Shown one piece after another: positions 1 through 9,082 of a DNA stretch of 64,000 nucleotides. The stretch spans positions 62,001 to 126,000 of the forward strand of contig CANMJD010000005.1 of the NCBI GenBank assembly GCA_947498155.1. Direction: 5' to 3'. Made by a program: the position numbers and the translations under genes. The notes under the pieces were generated by a model. The model had not been told where the DNA came from, ran no database searches, and was given only the letters and a program-made list of their open reading frames with translations. Each line of letters opens with the position of its first letter. Position 1 is the stretch's first letter. Source of the stretch: an uncultured Pseudoruegeria sp. (GTDB lineage: Bacteria > Pseudomonadota > Alphaproteobacteria > Rhodobacterales > Rhodobacteraceae).

Positions 1-286
1 GCAGCATTGCTTGTTCACCAACGCTGCCCCGCAAGACATGCTCGATAGCATCGACCTCCGCCTCTTGTGCAATCTCGCTGAGCTCTTTGTGGGCGCGCTG
101 TGCGGCTTCCTTGATGCTGTCTTCGGACACAAAGGGCTCCACATAGCTGAAGTGGCCATAGGGCATCACATAGGCCACATGGAGGATGTCACCGGTGCGT
201 TGTTGCAAGCCCGCCTCGCGGCAGAGCGCGACAGCATTGTTTCGATGCGCGATGTCTACCATCGCCAAAAGAGTTCTTACAGCCAT
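1..286 (-). CDS. Universal stress protein (UspA family), C-terminus cut by window edge
   Basis: The visible 95 codons begin MAVRTLLAMVDIAHRNN and include an HVAYVMPYG stretch after the first strand-helix unit and HVLRGSVGEQAML at the window edge. This fits the N-terminal half of a UspA-type alpha/beta fold, which often binds ATP. The G-rich nucleotide-binding motif near the C-terminus would lie outside the window. The gene starts 11 bases after the stop of the TRAP large permease and is almost certainly the last gene of that operon. UspA proteins encoded beside TRAP transporters are known, such as TeaD with the ectoine transporter TeaABC, where the stress protein modulates uptake. That role is inferred here from position only. 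Confidence 0.8.
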   Translation of the reverse strand, partial: MAVRTLLAMVDIAHRNNAVALCREAGLQQRTGDILHVAYVMPYGHFSYVEPFVSEDSIKEAAQRAHKELSEIAQEAEVDAIEHVLRGSVGEQAML

Positions 287-297
287 GTCGAAAGCTC

Positions 298-1599
298 CTA
301 TTTGCTCAGAAGTTCAGGCAGCCAAGTGGCCATACCGGGGAACATGAACAGGATAATGATAAACAGGCCCATCACACAGAACATGGGGAATGAGGCTTTC
401 GAGATGAAGCCGATGTCCTTGCCCGTCATGCCTTGCAGCACGAAAAGGTTGAACCCGATCGGCGGTGTGATTTGCGCCATTTCGACCACAATCATCAGAT
501 AAACTCCGAACCACAGCATGTCGAACCCTGCGGCGCGGACCATCGGTTCGATCACTGCCATTGTCAGGACAATCGAGGACAAGCCGTCCAGAAAACACCC
601 AAGGATAATGTAGAACAGCGTCAGAATGGCGATCAGCGCGATGGGCGACAGGTTCCACGCGCCGATAACCTCAGCCAAGGCACGCGGAATGCCGGTAAAG
701 CCCATGGCCAGTGACAGGAAACCGGCCCCCATCAGGATCAGCATGATCATCGCGGTGGTGCGCACGGACCCCATGATGCTTGAAGACAGGCTTTCCCAGG
801 AAAAACTGCGTTGGACCATCGACAACAGGATGGCACCAAGAACACCAAGGGCGGCGGCTTCGGTTGCGGTAGCGATACCGGAATAGATCGATCCGATGAC
901 ACCACCGATCAGCAGCAGTACGGGCAATAAATCCATAAGCCGTTTCAGCAGCGGCTCGGTGTCAATGGCGTCAAAAGTGGGGTTGAATGTTTTGCGATTT
1001 ATCAAGGACCAAGCCACGATATAGGCCATGAACAGCAGCGCCAGACATAGGCCCGGGATCATCGCCGCCATGAAAAGTTTCGAAATACTTTCATTCACGG
1101 TCACGCCAAAGATGATCATAGAGATGGACGGCGGGATCAAAAGCCCCAGCGTGCCCGCTCCCGATAGAGTGCCGATGATCATTTTTTCGGGATATTGGCG
1201 TTCGCGTAGTTCGGGGATCGACATTTTGCCCACAGTGGCCACTGTCGCGGCAGAAGAGCCGGAAATGGCGGCGAAAACGGCCGATGCCCCAACGTTTACA
1301 TGCAACAATCCGCCGGGCAGACCGCGTAACATGGGGGCCAACCCTTTGAACAGGGTCTCTGACAGCTTGGTACGGAACAGGATCTCACCCATCCAGATGA
1401 ACAGCGGTAGGGCTGTCAGGGTCCAGGATGATTGCTCCGACCAGATGGTGACGGCCATGGCATCGCCAATCGGGGTCGAGGTAAAGAGCCACATGCCCAC
1501 GATTGCCGTGGTCAATAGGGCGGCACCTACCCAAACACCTAGTCCAAGTAGGACAAACAGGGTGCCAAGAAAAATTGCGACGGCGAATGCTTCGGTCAT
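298..1599 (-). CDS. dctM: TRAP transporter large permease, DctM type
   Basis: A 433-residue integral membrane protein of the normal DctM length, with about a dozen hydrophobic segments. Conserved DctM features include the SGSSAATVATVGKMSIPEL stretch near residues 113-131 and IPPSISMIIFGV near 155. It is the ion-coupled translocation subunit of a tripartite ATP-independent periplasmic transporter in the inner membrane. Its start overlaps the stop of the small permease by four bases (ATGA), showing translational coupling. The substrate cannot be read from the permease. The adjacent amino-acid catabolic genes on the same strand make an amino-acid-derived carboxylate plausible, but this is inference. 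Confidence 0.95.
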   Translation of the reverse strand: MTEAFAVAIFLGTLFVLLGLGVWVGAALLTTAIVGMWLFTSTPIGDAMAVTIWSEQSSWTLTALPLFIWMGEILFRTKLSETLFKGLAPMLRGLPGGLLHVNVGASAVFAAISGSSAATVATVGKMSIPELRERQYPEKMIIGTLSGAGTLGLLIPPSISMIIFGVTVNESISKLFMAAMIPGLCLALLFMAYIVAWSLINRKTFNPTFDAIDTEPLLKRLMDLLPVLLLIGGVIGSIYSGIATATEAAALGVLGAILLSMVQRSFSWESLSSSIMGSVRTTAMIMLILMGAGFLSLAMGFTGIPRALAEVIGAWNLSPIALIAILTLFYIILGCFLDGLSSIVLTMAVIEPMVRAAGFDMLWFGVYLMIVVEMAQITPPIGFNLFVLQGMTGKDIGFISKASFPMFCVMGLFIIILFMFPGMATWLPELLSK

Positions 1600-2126
1600 A
1601 CTTCACTCGGCCCCTCGTGTTCACTGGTTTCGGGATTGATTGCGTCGTAGTCAAAGATCGACTGGATAAAACTGTGCAGGACAGAGACAGCCAATAGGAA
1701 GGCACCGATGGCGACAGGCAGTTGTGGAATCCAGATCAGGATCGCATCCGCCCCCTCGCTGCGTTCGCCAAAATCCCAGCTGTCATAGACAAGGCGGTAC
1801 ATATAGAAGGCAAGAAAAGACGTCACGACCGACATGACAGCCAGCCCGATGATTTCGATCACGCGGCGGCTTGTACCGTGAAAATTCTGGATCAAGAGGG
1901 CCACGCGGATGTGGCCTTGGGTGCGAAAAGTATAGGCCAGAGCAAGAAATGTGCTGGTGGCCATAACATAGCCAGCCACATCCGTCGCGCCGCCCGCGTA
2001 AAAGCCAAAAAGGCGTGAAGCGATGGAATATAGTACCAGCCCGCAGAGAAGGACCAACAATGCGCCGGAAGCTGCGGCACCTATTTTGTAAATGGTGTCC
2101 AGCACGTTGGATAATGATCGCAGCAT
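1596..2126 (-). CDS. dctQ: TRAP transporter small permease, DctQ type
   Basis: 176 residues with four hydrophobic helices, beginning MLRSLSNVLDTIYKIG and carrying the DctQ-like RTQGHIRVALL stretch after the second helix. It is the small membrane subunit that pairs with DctM. It sits between the binding protein (58 bases upstream, with a GC-rich hairpin in between) and DctM (4-base overlap). Length and topology are typical. Nothing is unusual apart from the hairpin before it, which probably makes the permease less expressed than the binding protein. Confidence 0.92.
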   Translation of the reverse strand: MLRSLSNVLDTIYKIGAAASGALLVLLCGLVLYSIASRLFGFYAGGATDVAGYVMATSTFLALAYTFRTQGHIRVALLIQNFHGTSRRVIEIIGLAVMSVVTSFLAFYMYRLVYDSWDFGERSEGADAILIWIPQLPVAIGAFLLAVSVLHSFIQSIFDYDAINPETSEHEGPSEV

Positions 2127-2151
2127 ATTTTCCCTTTCCCCAAAATATGAA

Positions 2152-2175
2152 ACGGGCGGCCCGTTGGCCGCCCGT
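2152..2175 (-). terminator. GC-rich hairpin between dctP and dctQ (attenuator or RNA-stabilising stem)
   Basis: A perfect 10-bp stem (ACGGGCGGCC / GGCCGCCCGT, loop of four) begins 8 bases after the dctP stop. In the direction of transcription it is followed only by TTCATATTTT, so it is a weak terminator or a 3'-end stabiliser rather than a full stop. A leaky element here would give much binding protein and little permease. Confidence 0.6.
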
Positions 2176-2183
2176 TTTTTTCC

Positions 2184-3152
2184 TTAGTTGCCGTAGGCGT
2201 CCAGAACAGCTTGTCCGGCGTCACCTGCGCGCTCCAGCCATGCGGCTTTCAGCTCGGCTCCGACGCGCTCGAACTCTGCTTGCATTTCAGGGTTCAGCGT
2301 TTCAACAGTCATGCCATTGGCTTCGAATTGCTCAATGTACCAGCTGTCCAGTTCCTCGGCCTTGGCCCAGCACTTGGCTTCTGCATCGCCTGCAGCGGCG
2401 GTTAGCGCGGCTTTGTTATCGTCAGACAGACGGCTCCAGGCTTTGCCATTGACGATAACCATATTGCGCGGCAGCCATGCTTTTACATCGTAATAGTGGC
2501 TGACATGTTCCCACAGTTTCCGATCATACCCGGTTGACCCAGAGGAAATCATCGATTGCGCGACACCTGTCGCAAAAGCCTGACTCAGTTCTGCGGCTTC
2601 GATTTTTGTCGGCAGCATGCCCAGACCTTCGGCCATTTTCGAAGTCGTCGCATTATAGGCGCGGAACTTCATACCCGCGACATCGTCCAGCGAGTTGGCA
2701 CTTTTGATGGAGTAGAACCCCTGAGGGGGCCATGGGCAGGAATACAGAAAGTGCAAACGGCTCTCTTCGAGGGCTTCGATCAGCGCCGGCTTGGAGGCTT
2801 CATAGAGTTTTTTGGAATCCGCAAAGCCTGTTGCAAGGAAGGGCACTGAGTCCACTTCGAACAGCGCATTGTCATTGCCAAGCGCTGAAATCAGACGCTC
2901 TCCGATGGGGGCCAGACCTTTGCGCACTGCGCCAAAAATCTCAGAACCGCCAAAGAGGGACCCGCCCGGATGTGTAACAATCTCCAGATCGCCTCCGGTG
3001 GCGTCGGTTACAGCGGCGGCAAACTCGGCTGCAATCTCGGAATGGTAGTTGGTTGCGGAATAGGCCAGCGCCATATCCCATTTTTCTGCCTGTGCCGTTG
3101 TCGCGGCGAGTAGAAGCGCGGCAGATCCTGCAAGTTTGGTAAATGTCTTCAT
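2184..3152 (-). CDS. dctP: TRAP transporter periplasmic substrate-binding protein, DctP type
   Basis: A 322-residue secreted binding protein. The start at 3152 is chosen because a GGGAG ribosome site precedes it and it gives a clean signal peptide, MKTFTKLAGSAALLLAATTAQA, cleaved before EKWDMAL. The mature part has DctP-family features, including a KFRAYN-type segment (GMKFRAYNAT) with the arginine that normally salt-bridges a substrate carboxylate. Several aromatic residues (CPWPPQGFY) suggest a shaped pocket. It is first in the dctP-dctQ-dctM-usp unit and 162 bases downstream of the flavoprotein gene on the same strand. Its ligand is not identifiable from sequence; lysine-pathway acids are a guess based on neighbours. 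Confidence 0.93.
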   Translation of the reverse strand: MKTFTKLAGSAALLLAATTAQAEKWDMALAYSATNYHSEIAAEFAAAVTDATGGDLEIVTHPGGSLFGGSEIFGAVRKGLAPIGERLISALGNDNALFEVDSVPFLATGFADSKKLYEASKPALIEALEESRLHFLYSCPWPPQGFYSIKSANSLDDVAGMKFRAYNATTSKMAEGLGMLPTKIEAAELSQAFATGVAQSMISSGSTGYDRKLWEHVSHYYDVKAWLPRNMVIVNGKAWSRLSDDNKAALTAAAGDAEAKCWAKAEELDSWYIEQFEANGMTVETLNPEMQAEFERVGAELKAAWLERAGDAGQAVLDAYGN

Positions 3153-3314
3153 TATTGTTGTCTCCCTGTTGTGGCTATATTTAACCTTTGAACGCACCAA
3201 TGACGAATGAAGTGCTACATATTGCCGGATAAGTCCATTTTTTTGTCAAAGTGTCGGTCTGATCGACCTTTTCGGGTGGTAACTAAAGAATCCGTAAGTC
3301 GTCATTCTCCAGAA

Positions 3315-4547
3315 CTACAATGAAAAACGCGAAGGATTAAAAGGCTGCGGGTCAAAAGGTGGTGGCGAGTCGTTCATCAAACTTGCCAGCAAATTCGCGG
3401 TTCCAGAAGATGTGCTGAAGCCTACATGTTGATGACCAGCGGCAATCCACAGGCCTGGAAAGCCCGATATCGCACCGATAACCGGCAATCCGTCGGGTAG
3501 CGACGGGCGGTTCCCCACGGCAATATCTGGGCGTATCGGTGCTCCCAGGGTTAGGGTTTCATGGGCCAGTTTATTGACCGGAGCAAACAGCTTGGGATTG
3601 GGTTTAGTCTTGAGCGTCGTAAGTTCGGTGCCGGTTGAAATCTGCACCCCGCTCTGCCGCGGGGCCGCGACATACCCCCCATCAACGTCATAAAACGGTC
3701 TTTTAGGCATTTTGGCGGTCTCAAAGGTCTGCAGATATCCCCGTTCAACCGCCAGAGGCAGCGCCTTGCCGATGCTTCCCAACAGCGGGTTGGTCCAGGG
3801 GCCGAGCGACAGGACGACATTGTCAAAACGCCCAACCGTGCCACCGGTGCCCGAGATGTCAACGCCACCAGCGGTTTTTGACAGATGCCGGATATCGGCC
3901 CGCAGGAGCTTTACGCCTTGGGTTTTGGCAAAGGCCAGATAGGCCGCACATAAGGATGCCGGATCGGTAAAAGCGGATTGTACAATGTGAACGGCGGCCT
4001 GAAACACCGGTTTCAAATTGGGTTCCAGCGCCTGCAAAGCCTCTGGTGTCAGCACCTCTGCCTGAACATCATGGGCGCGCAAGGATTTGGCTTGTGTCTC
4101 TGCGCGCTGGGGTCCTGTTGCCCCTCGATAGGTCATCAGCCAGCCGTCTTGCTGAAGCCCGTTGAATCCGACACGGGCGCAGAGCGCCTCATGGTCCTTG
4201 CGAGACTGCCCGATCAGGGCGGTCAGACCAGAGATGCTCTGCGAGGACGGGCCGGAGCGGCATTGTTGTAAAAACCGGAGCCCCCAGCCCAGCAGGGACG
4301 GGGCAGCGGTTCTATTCAGCCGAAATCCGGGATGGCGGCCTGTGATCAATCGGGGCAGATTCTGTAGGGTGGCCGGTGTGTTCAGCGGAATAACCGAACT
4401 GGTGGCCAGCACGCCGGCATTCCAGCGCGACGTTTGTTGGCCGGGTTCGACCTTGTCGATCAGGGTGACGTCATGGCCATGATCGGTGAGCGCAATGGCG
4501 CAGCAAATGCCGACAATTCCCCCCCCTATAATGGCTGTGGTGGTCAT
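3315..4547 (-). CDS. FAD-dependent amino-acid oxidoreductase, DadA/DAO-like
   Basis: 410 residues beginning MTTTAIIGGGIVGICCAIAL, the dinucleotide-binding GxGxxG fold of the D-amino-acid oxidase/dehydrogenase superfamily. The C-terminal region has the usual RPSLPDGLPVIG and GLWIAAGHQHVGFSTS stretches that close over FAD. The start at 4547 overlaps the upstream gene's stop (ATGA), so the longer upstream reading frame is rejected. It likely oxidises a D-amino acid or cyclic imino acid to the 2-oxo acid or imine, passing electrons to quinone. As the fourth gene of a 2-oxoadipate/glutaryl-CoA operon with a racemase-like gene nearby, D-lysine, D-2-aminoadipate or pipecolate are candidate substrates (inference). 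Confidence 0.85.
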   Translation of the reverse strand: MTTTAIIGGGIVGICCAIALTDHGHDVTLIDKVEPGQQTSRWNAGVLATSSVIPLNTPATLQNLPRLITGRHPGFRLNRTAAPSLLGWGLRFLQQCRSGPSSQSISGLTALIGQSRKDHEALCARVGFNGLQQDGWLMTYRGATGPQRAETQAKSLRAHDVQAEVLTPEALQALEPNLKPVFQAAVHIVQSAFTDPASLCAAYLAFAKTQGVKLLRADIRHLSKTAGGVDISGTGGTVGRFDNVVLSLGPWTNPLLGSIGKALPLAVERGYLQTFETAKMPKRPFYDVDGGYVAAPRQSGVQISTGTELTTLKTKPNPKLFAPVNKLAHETLTLGAPIRPDIAVGNRPSLPDGLPVIGAISGFPGLWIAAGHQHVGFSTSSGTANLLASLMNDSPPPFDPQPFNPSRFSL

Positions 4548-5578
4548 GCTTGGGTTGCCAAATGGCGCTGATCCTCGCGTCCCATGGACAGTAGGATCGG
4601 ATCGGTGTTCTGCCTTTTGGTAAAGGCCTCCTTGCTGGTGAGCCCGTCCCATCCGATCCCCAGAAGCGATTGGGCGATGGCACCGCCCAAAGTGGCACCA
4701 GGACCAGTGCAAATAAACACATCCGGAGCAAAGGTTTTGGCCGCGACCTGAATGGCGGTGGTGAAATCATAGGTCTTGGTCACCTGCTTGCCTAAGGTGT
4801 AGTTGCGCAAGGCTTCGGTGCTGTTGGCTGCCGGATACCAAACCGCGCCGCGCCCGTCGACCATCGGTATCTTTGGTGTCCCAAACAGCGCCGCCCCAAG
4901 CCGCGACTGGCCTTGGGCGGCAACTGGTGCCTGCAGGCTTGTGTGAAATGCCGCGTGGTTGGGCAGCCGCATGGGAAAGCGATCAAAAGCGTCGACGCTT
5001 GATTCAAATGCCTTGAGCCCGGCGGCATTGCCCGCCACCACCAGCATCCCTCCGAGATGGATAGAGACTGACAGCGCGTGATCGGGACGGGCATCGATAT
5101 CGCCGATAAGCGCCAGCAAAGCGTCGCGTTTTGACGGCTGCGCGATCCAGTTCTCATCGACGAAAGGATACAGGGTCTGGCCCCCGATCAGGGTTTCATG
5201 CATGAGCGTGCCCATGGTGTTCACGATCTCAAGACCCGCCATCGGGGCAACTGCACCCGCTGCGGCCAAGGCGATGTACCAGCCCATGGAATTACCGGTA
5301 ACGGCCAGCACGTCAAAGTCTTTTGACAGGGCACGCGCATCCAGCAAAGAGGCCGCATAAATCAGGGCGGACGCATGATCACCGCGACTGTATTTTGCGG
5401 CTGAAAAGCGTTCCGCACCATCCAGTGCAGTCAAGGTTTCCTGACCCTGAGCGCGCCGATATGCATCAAAATCCGCCAGCAGATCGCCTTTGGTGCCATG
5501 ATGGCGGGACAGATACCCAAGCTCTGCCTTATTGTAGGTGCCGCGCCCGGGGCAAATCAGGACTGCCGTTCGTTTCAT
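4544..5578 (-). CDS. FabD-like acyltransferase domain protein lacking the malonyl-binding Arg
   Basis: 344 residues with the acyltransferase fold of malonyl-CoA:ACP transacylase. The nucleophile elbow is GNSMG with Ser97, and the catalytic His is in FHTSLQ at His212. In true malonyl transferases an Arg in a short xRGxxM motif binds the malonyl carboxylate; the aligned segment here reads NTMGTLM (about 120-126), so that Arg is absent. The protein therefore probably does not use malonyl-CoA. It overlaps both neighbours by four bases (E1 upstream, flavoprotein downstream), so it belongs to the same catabolic unit. A role in moving or releasing an acyl group made by the E1 enzyme is possible but unproven. 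Confidence 0.8.
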   Translation of the reverse strand: MKRTAVLICPGRGTYNKAELGYLSRHHGTKGDLLADFDAYRRAQGQETLTALDGAERFSAAKYSRGDHASALIYAASLLDARALSKDFDVLAVTGNSMGWYIALAAAGAVAPMAGLEIVNTMGTLMHETLIGGQTLYPFVDENWIAQPSKRDALLALIGDIDARPDHALSVSIHLGGMLVVAGNAAGLKAFESSVDAFDRFPMRLPNHAAFHTSLQAPVAAQGQSRLGAALFGTPKIPMVDGRGAVWYPAANSTEALRNYTLGKQVTKTYDFTTAIQVAAKTFAPDVFICTGPGATLGGAIAQSLLGIGWDGLTSKEAFTKRQNTDPILLSMGREDQRHLATQA

Positions 5579-7761
5579 GTGTTCCCCTCACAGAGCGTTT
5601 TGGCCGCTGCCACAATCCCGTCCACCGACGGCAGGGTCGCCGCATAGGCCGGACCGGTGGCGATAAAGCAATCTTCGGCCGTGACGCGCGCCAGATTTGG
5701 GCGGTCTGCCTCATAGAACAGCGACATCAGCGCTTCTGACTGGCTGCCGGTTTTGCGGCATTCATCAACGATAAGGATGTTGGTGCAGCTTTCGGTTTCA
5801 GCCAGTAAGGCCTCTGTCGCGAGAGGGGCCAGCCAGCGTAAATCGATAATCCGCGCGTTGATCCCCTCGGCCTTAAGGCGTTCTGCCGCCTGCACCGAGA
5901 GAAAACGCCCGTTGCCATAGGTGACGATGGCAAGATCGGTGCCGGTGCCTTCGACGCCCACCTCGCTCAGGCCAATGCGCTGTTGCGGTTCGGGGTATTT
6001 GGAAAGCCAGCCTTTGTCGCCATCGGCGTGCAGATCGCGCATTGGATACAAGGCGATGGGCTCAATAAAGACCACAACACGCTGTTCTTCGCGGGCCAGC
6101 CGGACGGATTCGCGCAGCATCCCAACCGCATCATCGCCGCGCGAAGGGCAGGCGATAATGATGCCGGGAATGTCGCGCAGAACCGCCAGAGAGTTGTCGT
6201 TGTGGAAATGACCACCAAAGCCCTTTTGATAGCCAAGCCCCGCAACCCGCAACACCATCGGATTGGTGAATTGCCCGTCCGAGAAAAAGCTTAGCGTAGC
6301 GGCCTCTCCGCGCAATTGGTCCTCGGCGTTATGCAGATAGGCAAGGAACTGAATTTCGGGAATGGGCACAAAGCCGTTTTGTCCCAGACCAATGGCCAGC
6401 CCCAGGATGGCCTGCTCATCCAGCAATGTGTCGATCACCCGATCCGGCCCAAAGCGGGATTGCAGTTTTTGCGTGACACCATAGACCCCGCCCTTGCGAC
6501 CGACATCTTCGCCCGCCAGCACAAGCTCGCGGTGTTCGAGCATCAAATCGCTCAGGGCCCAGCCAATCAGACGTGCCATCGGTTGCGGATCATTCATAGC
6601 CCGCAGATCACTGCCCAACAGGGCCTCTCTTTCGGTCGCCGTTGGCCCATTGCTGGCGGCACAGTCCCGCTTGGGCGGCAGAATGCTGGCCATCACCTGC
6701 GACGCGGTTTGCAGACGCGGCCGGGTCACGACCTTGGTCGCTATCCGATTACAGCTTTCGCCGGTTTCCTCATAGATCGCTAATGCTTCTGCAGGCGTGC
6801 AGGCCCCGCTATCACGCAACAGGCGCGCGGAATGCAGCAGCGGATCATTGGCTTCATCGGCCTCGATGGCGGATTTGGCCCGATAACTGATCTCGACGTC
6901 AGAGCCGGCATGCCCATAGAGACGCACCGTGCGGATATGCAGGAATGCCGGCTTGCGGCGCTGGCGGACATAGGCCGCCGCCGCGCGGCTAACGCGCAAT
7001 GTGTCAGCCAGATCAAGCCCGTTACAGGTGAAATACTTCAAGCCCGGTCGATGGGCAAAATTGGCTGCAATCCAGCCATCGGGCGTGGGGGTCGAAATGC
7101 CGATCCCGTTGTCTTCGCAGACAAACATCAAGGGCAGAGGCGAGGATTGGTAGCTGGACCAGCAGGCGGTGTTGATCGCGCCCTGGGCGGTGGAGTGATT
7201 GGCCGAGGCATCCCCGAAAGAACACAGAACAATCGCATCCTCGGGCAGGCGCGCATGTTCGGGCCGGTTGCGTCGGCTCAGCCCGACGGAAAACGCCGCA
7301 CCCACCGCTTTGGGCAGGTGGCTGGCAATGGTCGAGGTCTGCGGCGGAATATTCAGCGCCTCAGAGCCGAGCACCTTGTGGCGCCCGCCCGAGATCGGGT
7401 CCTCCGACGAGGCCGCAAAGCTAAGCAGTATGTCCCAAGCTGGGGTTTGGCCCGGAACCTGCGCGGCCCGTGCGATCTGAAATGCGGCATCACGGTAATG
7501 CAGAAAGGCCATGTCGGTCGGGCGCAGCGCCTCTGCGACGGCGGCCATGCCTTCGTGACCGCTGGAGCCGATGGTGTAATATCCCTGACCGGATTTTTGC
7601 ATGTTCCGGCTGGTGCGATCGAGTTGCCGTGACAGGCATTGCGATCGAAACAAACGGAGCAAAATGTCAGGGGCAACACCGGTCGGTGCCGCGCCGTCGG
7701 GCAAATCATTCGCCGCAAGTCGGCGGTGAAAGTTTTCGTGAACGATTGCTGCGCGGTCCAT
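5575..7761 (-). CDS. 2-oxoacid dehydrogenase E1, fused alpha and beta subunits (ThDP)
   Basis: 728 residues: an E1-alpha half followed by an E1-beta half. The alpha half has the thiamine diphosphate motif GDASANHST ending in CEDNGIGIS, about residues 185-225. The beta half starts near residue 390, with LAGEDVGRKGGVYGVTQ and the TYGNGRFLSVQAAERL and IIDLRWLAPL stretches of branched-chain/acetoin-type E1-beta. It catalyses oxidative decarboxylation of a 2-oxo acid and transfer to a lipoyl E2. No E2 or E3 gene lies in the window, so these must come from elsewhere or be replaced. It lies 9 bases after glutaryl-CoA dehydrogenase, so 2-oxoadipate to glutaryl-CoA is the favoured reaction (inference). 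Confidence 0.9.
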   Translation of the reverse strand: MDRAAIVHENFHRRLAANDLPDGAAPTGVAPDILLRLFRSQCLSRQLDRTSRNMQKSGQGYYTIGSSGHEGMAAVAEALRPTDMAFLHYRDAAFQIARAAQVPGQTPAWDILLSFAASSEDPISGGRHKVLGSEALNIPPQTSTIASHLPKAVGAAFSVGLSRRNRPEHARLPEDAIVLCSFGDASANHSTAQGAINTACWSSYQSSPLPLMFVCEDNGIGISTPTPDGWIAANFAHRPGLKYFTCNGLDLADTLRVSRAAAAYVRQRRKPAFLHIRTVRLYGHAGSDVEISYRAKSAIEADEANDPLLHSARLLRDSGACTPAEALAIYEETGESCNRIATKVVTRPRLQTASQVMASILPPKRDCAASNGPTATEREALLGSDLRAMNDPQPMARLIGWALSDLMLEHRELVLAGEDVGRKGGVYGVTQKLQSRFGPDRVIDTLLDEQAILGLAIGLGQNGFVPIPEIQFLAYLHNAEDQLRGEAATLSFFSDGQFTNPMVLRVAGLGYQKGFGGHFHNDNSLAVLRDIPGIIIACPSRGDDAVGMLRESVRLAREEQRVVVFIEPIALYPMRDLHADGDKGWLSKYPEPQQRIGLSEVGVEGTGTDLAIVTYGNGRFLSVQAAERLKAEGINARIIDLRWLAPLATEALLAETESCTNILIVDECRKTGSQSEALMSLFYEADRPNLARVTAEDCFIATGPAYAATLPSVDGIVAAAKTLCEGNT

Positions 7762-7770
7762 GATGGCCTC

Positions 7771-8985
7771 TTAGAAAAAGGCCTGAAGGCCGGTTTGAGC
7801 GCGTCCAAGGATCAAGGCATGCACATCATGCGTGCCCTCATAGGTGTTCACGGTTTCAAGGTTGACCATGTGGCGCATCACTTGAAATTCTTCGGAAATC
7901 CCGTTGCCGCCGTGCATGTCGCGGGATTGGCGGGCGATATCGAGCGCCTTTCCGCAATTGTTACGCTTGATCAGGCTGATCATTTCCGGCGCGGCCTGAG
8001 CAGCGTCCATCAAACGCCCCACGCGCAGCGCCGCATGCAAGCCAAGGGTGATTTCAGTCTGCATATCCGCCAGTTTTTTCTGGAAAAGCTGGGTCTGGGC
8101 CAAAGGTTTGCCGAATTGTTTGCGGTCCAGCCCGTATTGTACGGACGCCTGCCAGCAGAATTCTGCCGCGCCCATCACCCCCCAGGCGATGCCATATCTC
8201 GCTCGGTTCAGACAGCCAAACGGACCCTTAAGGCCTTCGACATTGGGCAGCAAAGCCTCTTCGGAAACCTCGACATTATCCATGACGATTTCACCGGTAA
8301 TAGAGGTGCGCAACGAAAGCTTGCCCCCTATTTTGGGCGCGGACAGCCCTTTCATGCCTTTTTCCAGAACAAAACCACGGATTTTGTTGTCATGGGCTTC
8401 TGATTTGGCCCAAACCACAAAAACATCGGCTATCGGGCTATTGGAAATCCACATTTTTGAGCCCGTCAGACGGTAACCAGTCGCAGTTTTTACCGCGCGG
8501 GTTTTCATTCCCGCCGGATCGCTGCCCGCATCCGGTTCGGTCAGGCCAAAACAGCCGATCCAATCGCCGCTGGCGAGTTTGGGCAGGTATTTCTGCCGCT
8601 GTTCCTCACTGCCATAGGCATAAATCGGATACATCACCAAGGAGGATTGTACCGACATCATCGAGCGATACCCGCTGTCCACTCGTTCAATTTCACGCGC
8701 GATCAGCCCATAACTGACATAGCTCGCCCCCAGCCCGCCGTATTCTTCGGGGACCGTTGCGCCCAGCAGGCCCATTTCTCCCATTTCGCGGAAAATACCG
8801 GGGTCTGTGGTTTCGTTTGAGTAGGCGCTGATCACTTTTGGCTGCAAAACATCCTGCGCAAATTTCCGCGCGGATTCGGCAAGCATGCTTTCTTCTTCTG
8901 ACAAGCTGGCATCCAGCAGAAGGGCATCCTCCCATTTGAAACTGGAGAGCGAGGGGCTGTCTTTTTTCGAGAGTGAAGGTGTCAT
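7771..8985 (-). CDS. gcdH: Glutaryl-CoA dehydrogenase
   Basis: 404 residues of the acyl-CoA dehydrogenase family with signatures specific for glutaryl-CoA dehydrogenase: [32 protein letters not shown], and the C-terminal [16 protein letters not shown], whose Glu383 matches the catalytic base. The enzyme oxidises and decarboxylates glutaryl-CoA to crotonyl-CoA with FAD and electron-transferring flavoprotein. It is the first gene of a tightly packed - strand operon and diverges from an Lrp/AsnC regulator across 97 bases. This assignment anchors the reading of the whole cluster as lysine/2-oxoadipate degradation. Confidence 0.96.
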   Translation of the reverse strand: MTPSLSKKDSPSLSSFKWEDALLLDASLSEEESMLAESARKFAQDVLQPKVISAYSNETTDPGIFREMGEMGLLGATVPEEYGGLGASYVSYGLIAREIERVDSGYRSMMSVQSSLVMYPIYAYGSEEQRQKYLPKLASGDWIGCFGLTEPDAGSDPAGMKTRAVKTATGYRLTGSKMWISNSPIADVFVVWAKSEAHDNKIRGFVLEKGMKGLSAPKIGGKLSLRTSITGEIVMDNVEVSEEALLPNVEGLKGPFGCLNRARYGIAWGVMGAAEFCWQASVQYGLDRKQFGKPLAQTQLFQKKLADMQTEITLGLHAALRVGRLMDAAQAAPEMISLIKRNNCGKALDIARQSRDMHGGNGISEEFQVMRHMVNLETVNTYEGTHDVHALILGRAQTGLQAFF

Positions 8986-9059
8986 GATGAGTCCGTCCGA
9001 CGGTTATTTTCCAAGAAGAGTGAAACAGGTTGAGCACGATGTAACTTGACTATATGTCG

Positions 9060-9082
9060 AAAATTCGCAATTTTCCGGCAAT
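9060..9082. promoter_or_regulatory. Candidate Lrp/AsnC operator in the gcdH-lrp divergent promoter
   Basis: AAAATT-CGC-AATTTT is a perfect inverted repeat (9060-9074), followed at once by CCGGCAAT, which ends at the lrp start codon. AATT(T/G)CCGG and GGCAAT elements recur at 12205-12236 in the second divergent promoter of the cluster. Binding by the adjacent Lrp-type protein, including autoregulation, is inferred. Confidence 0.45.
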
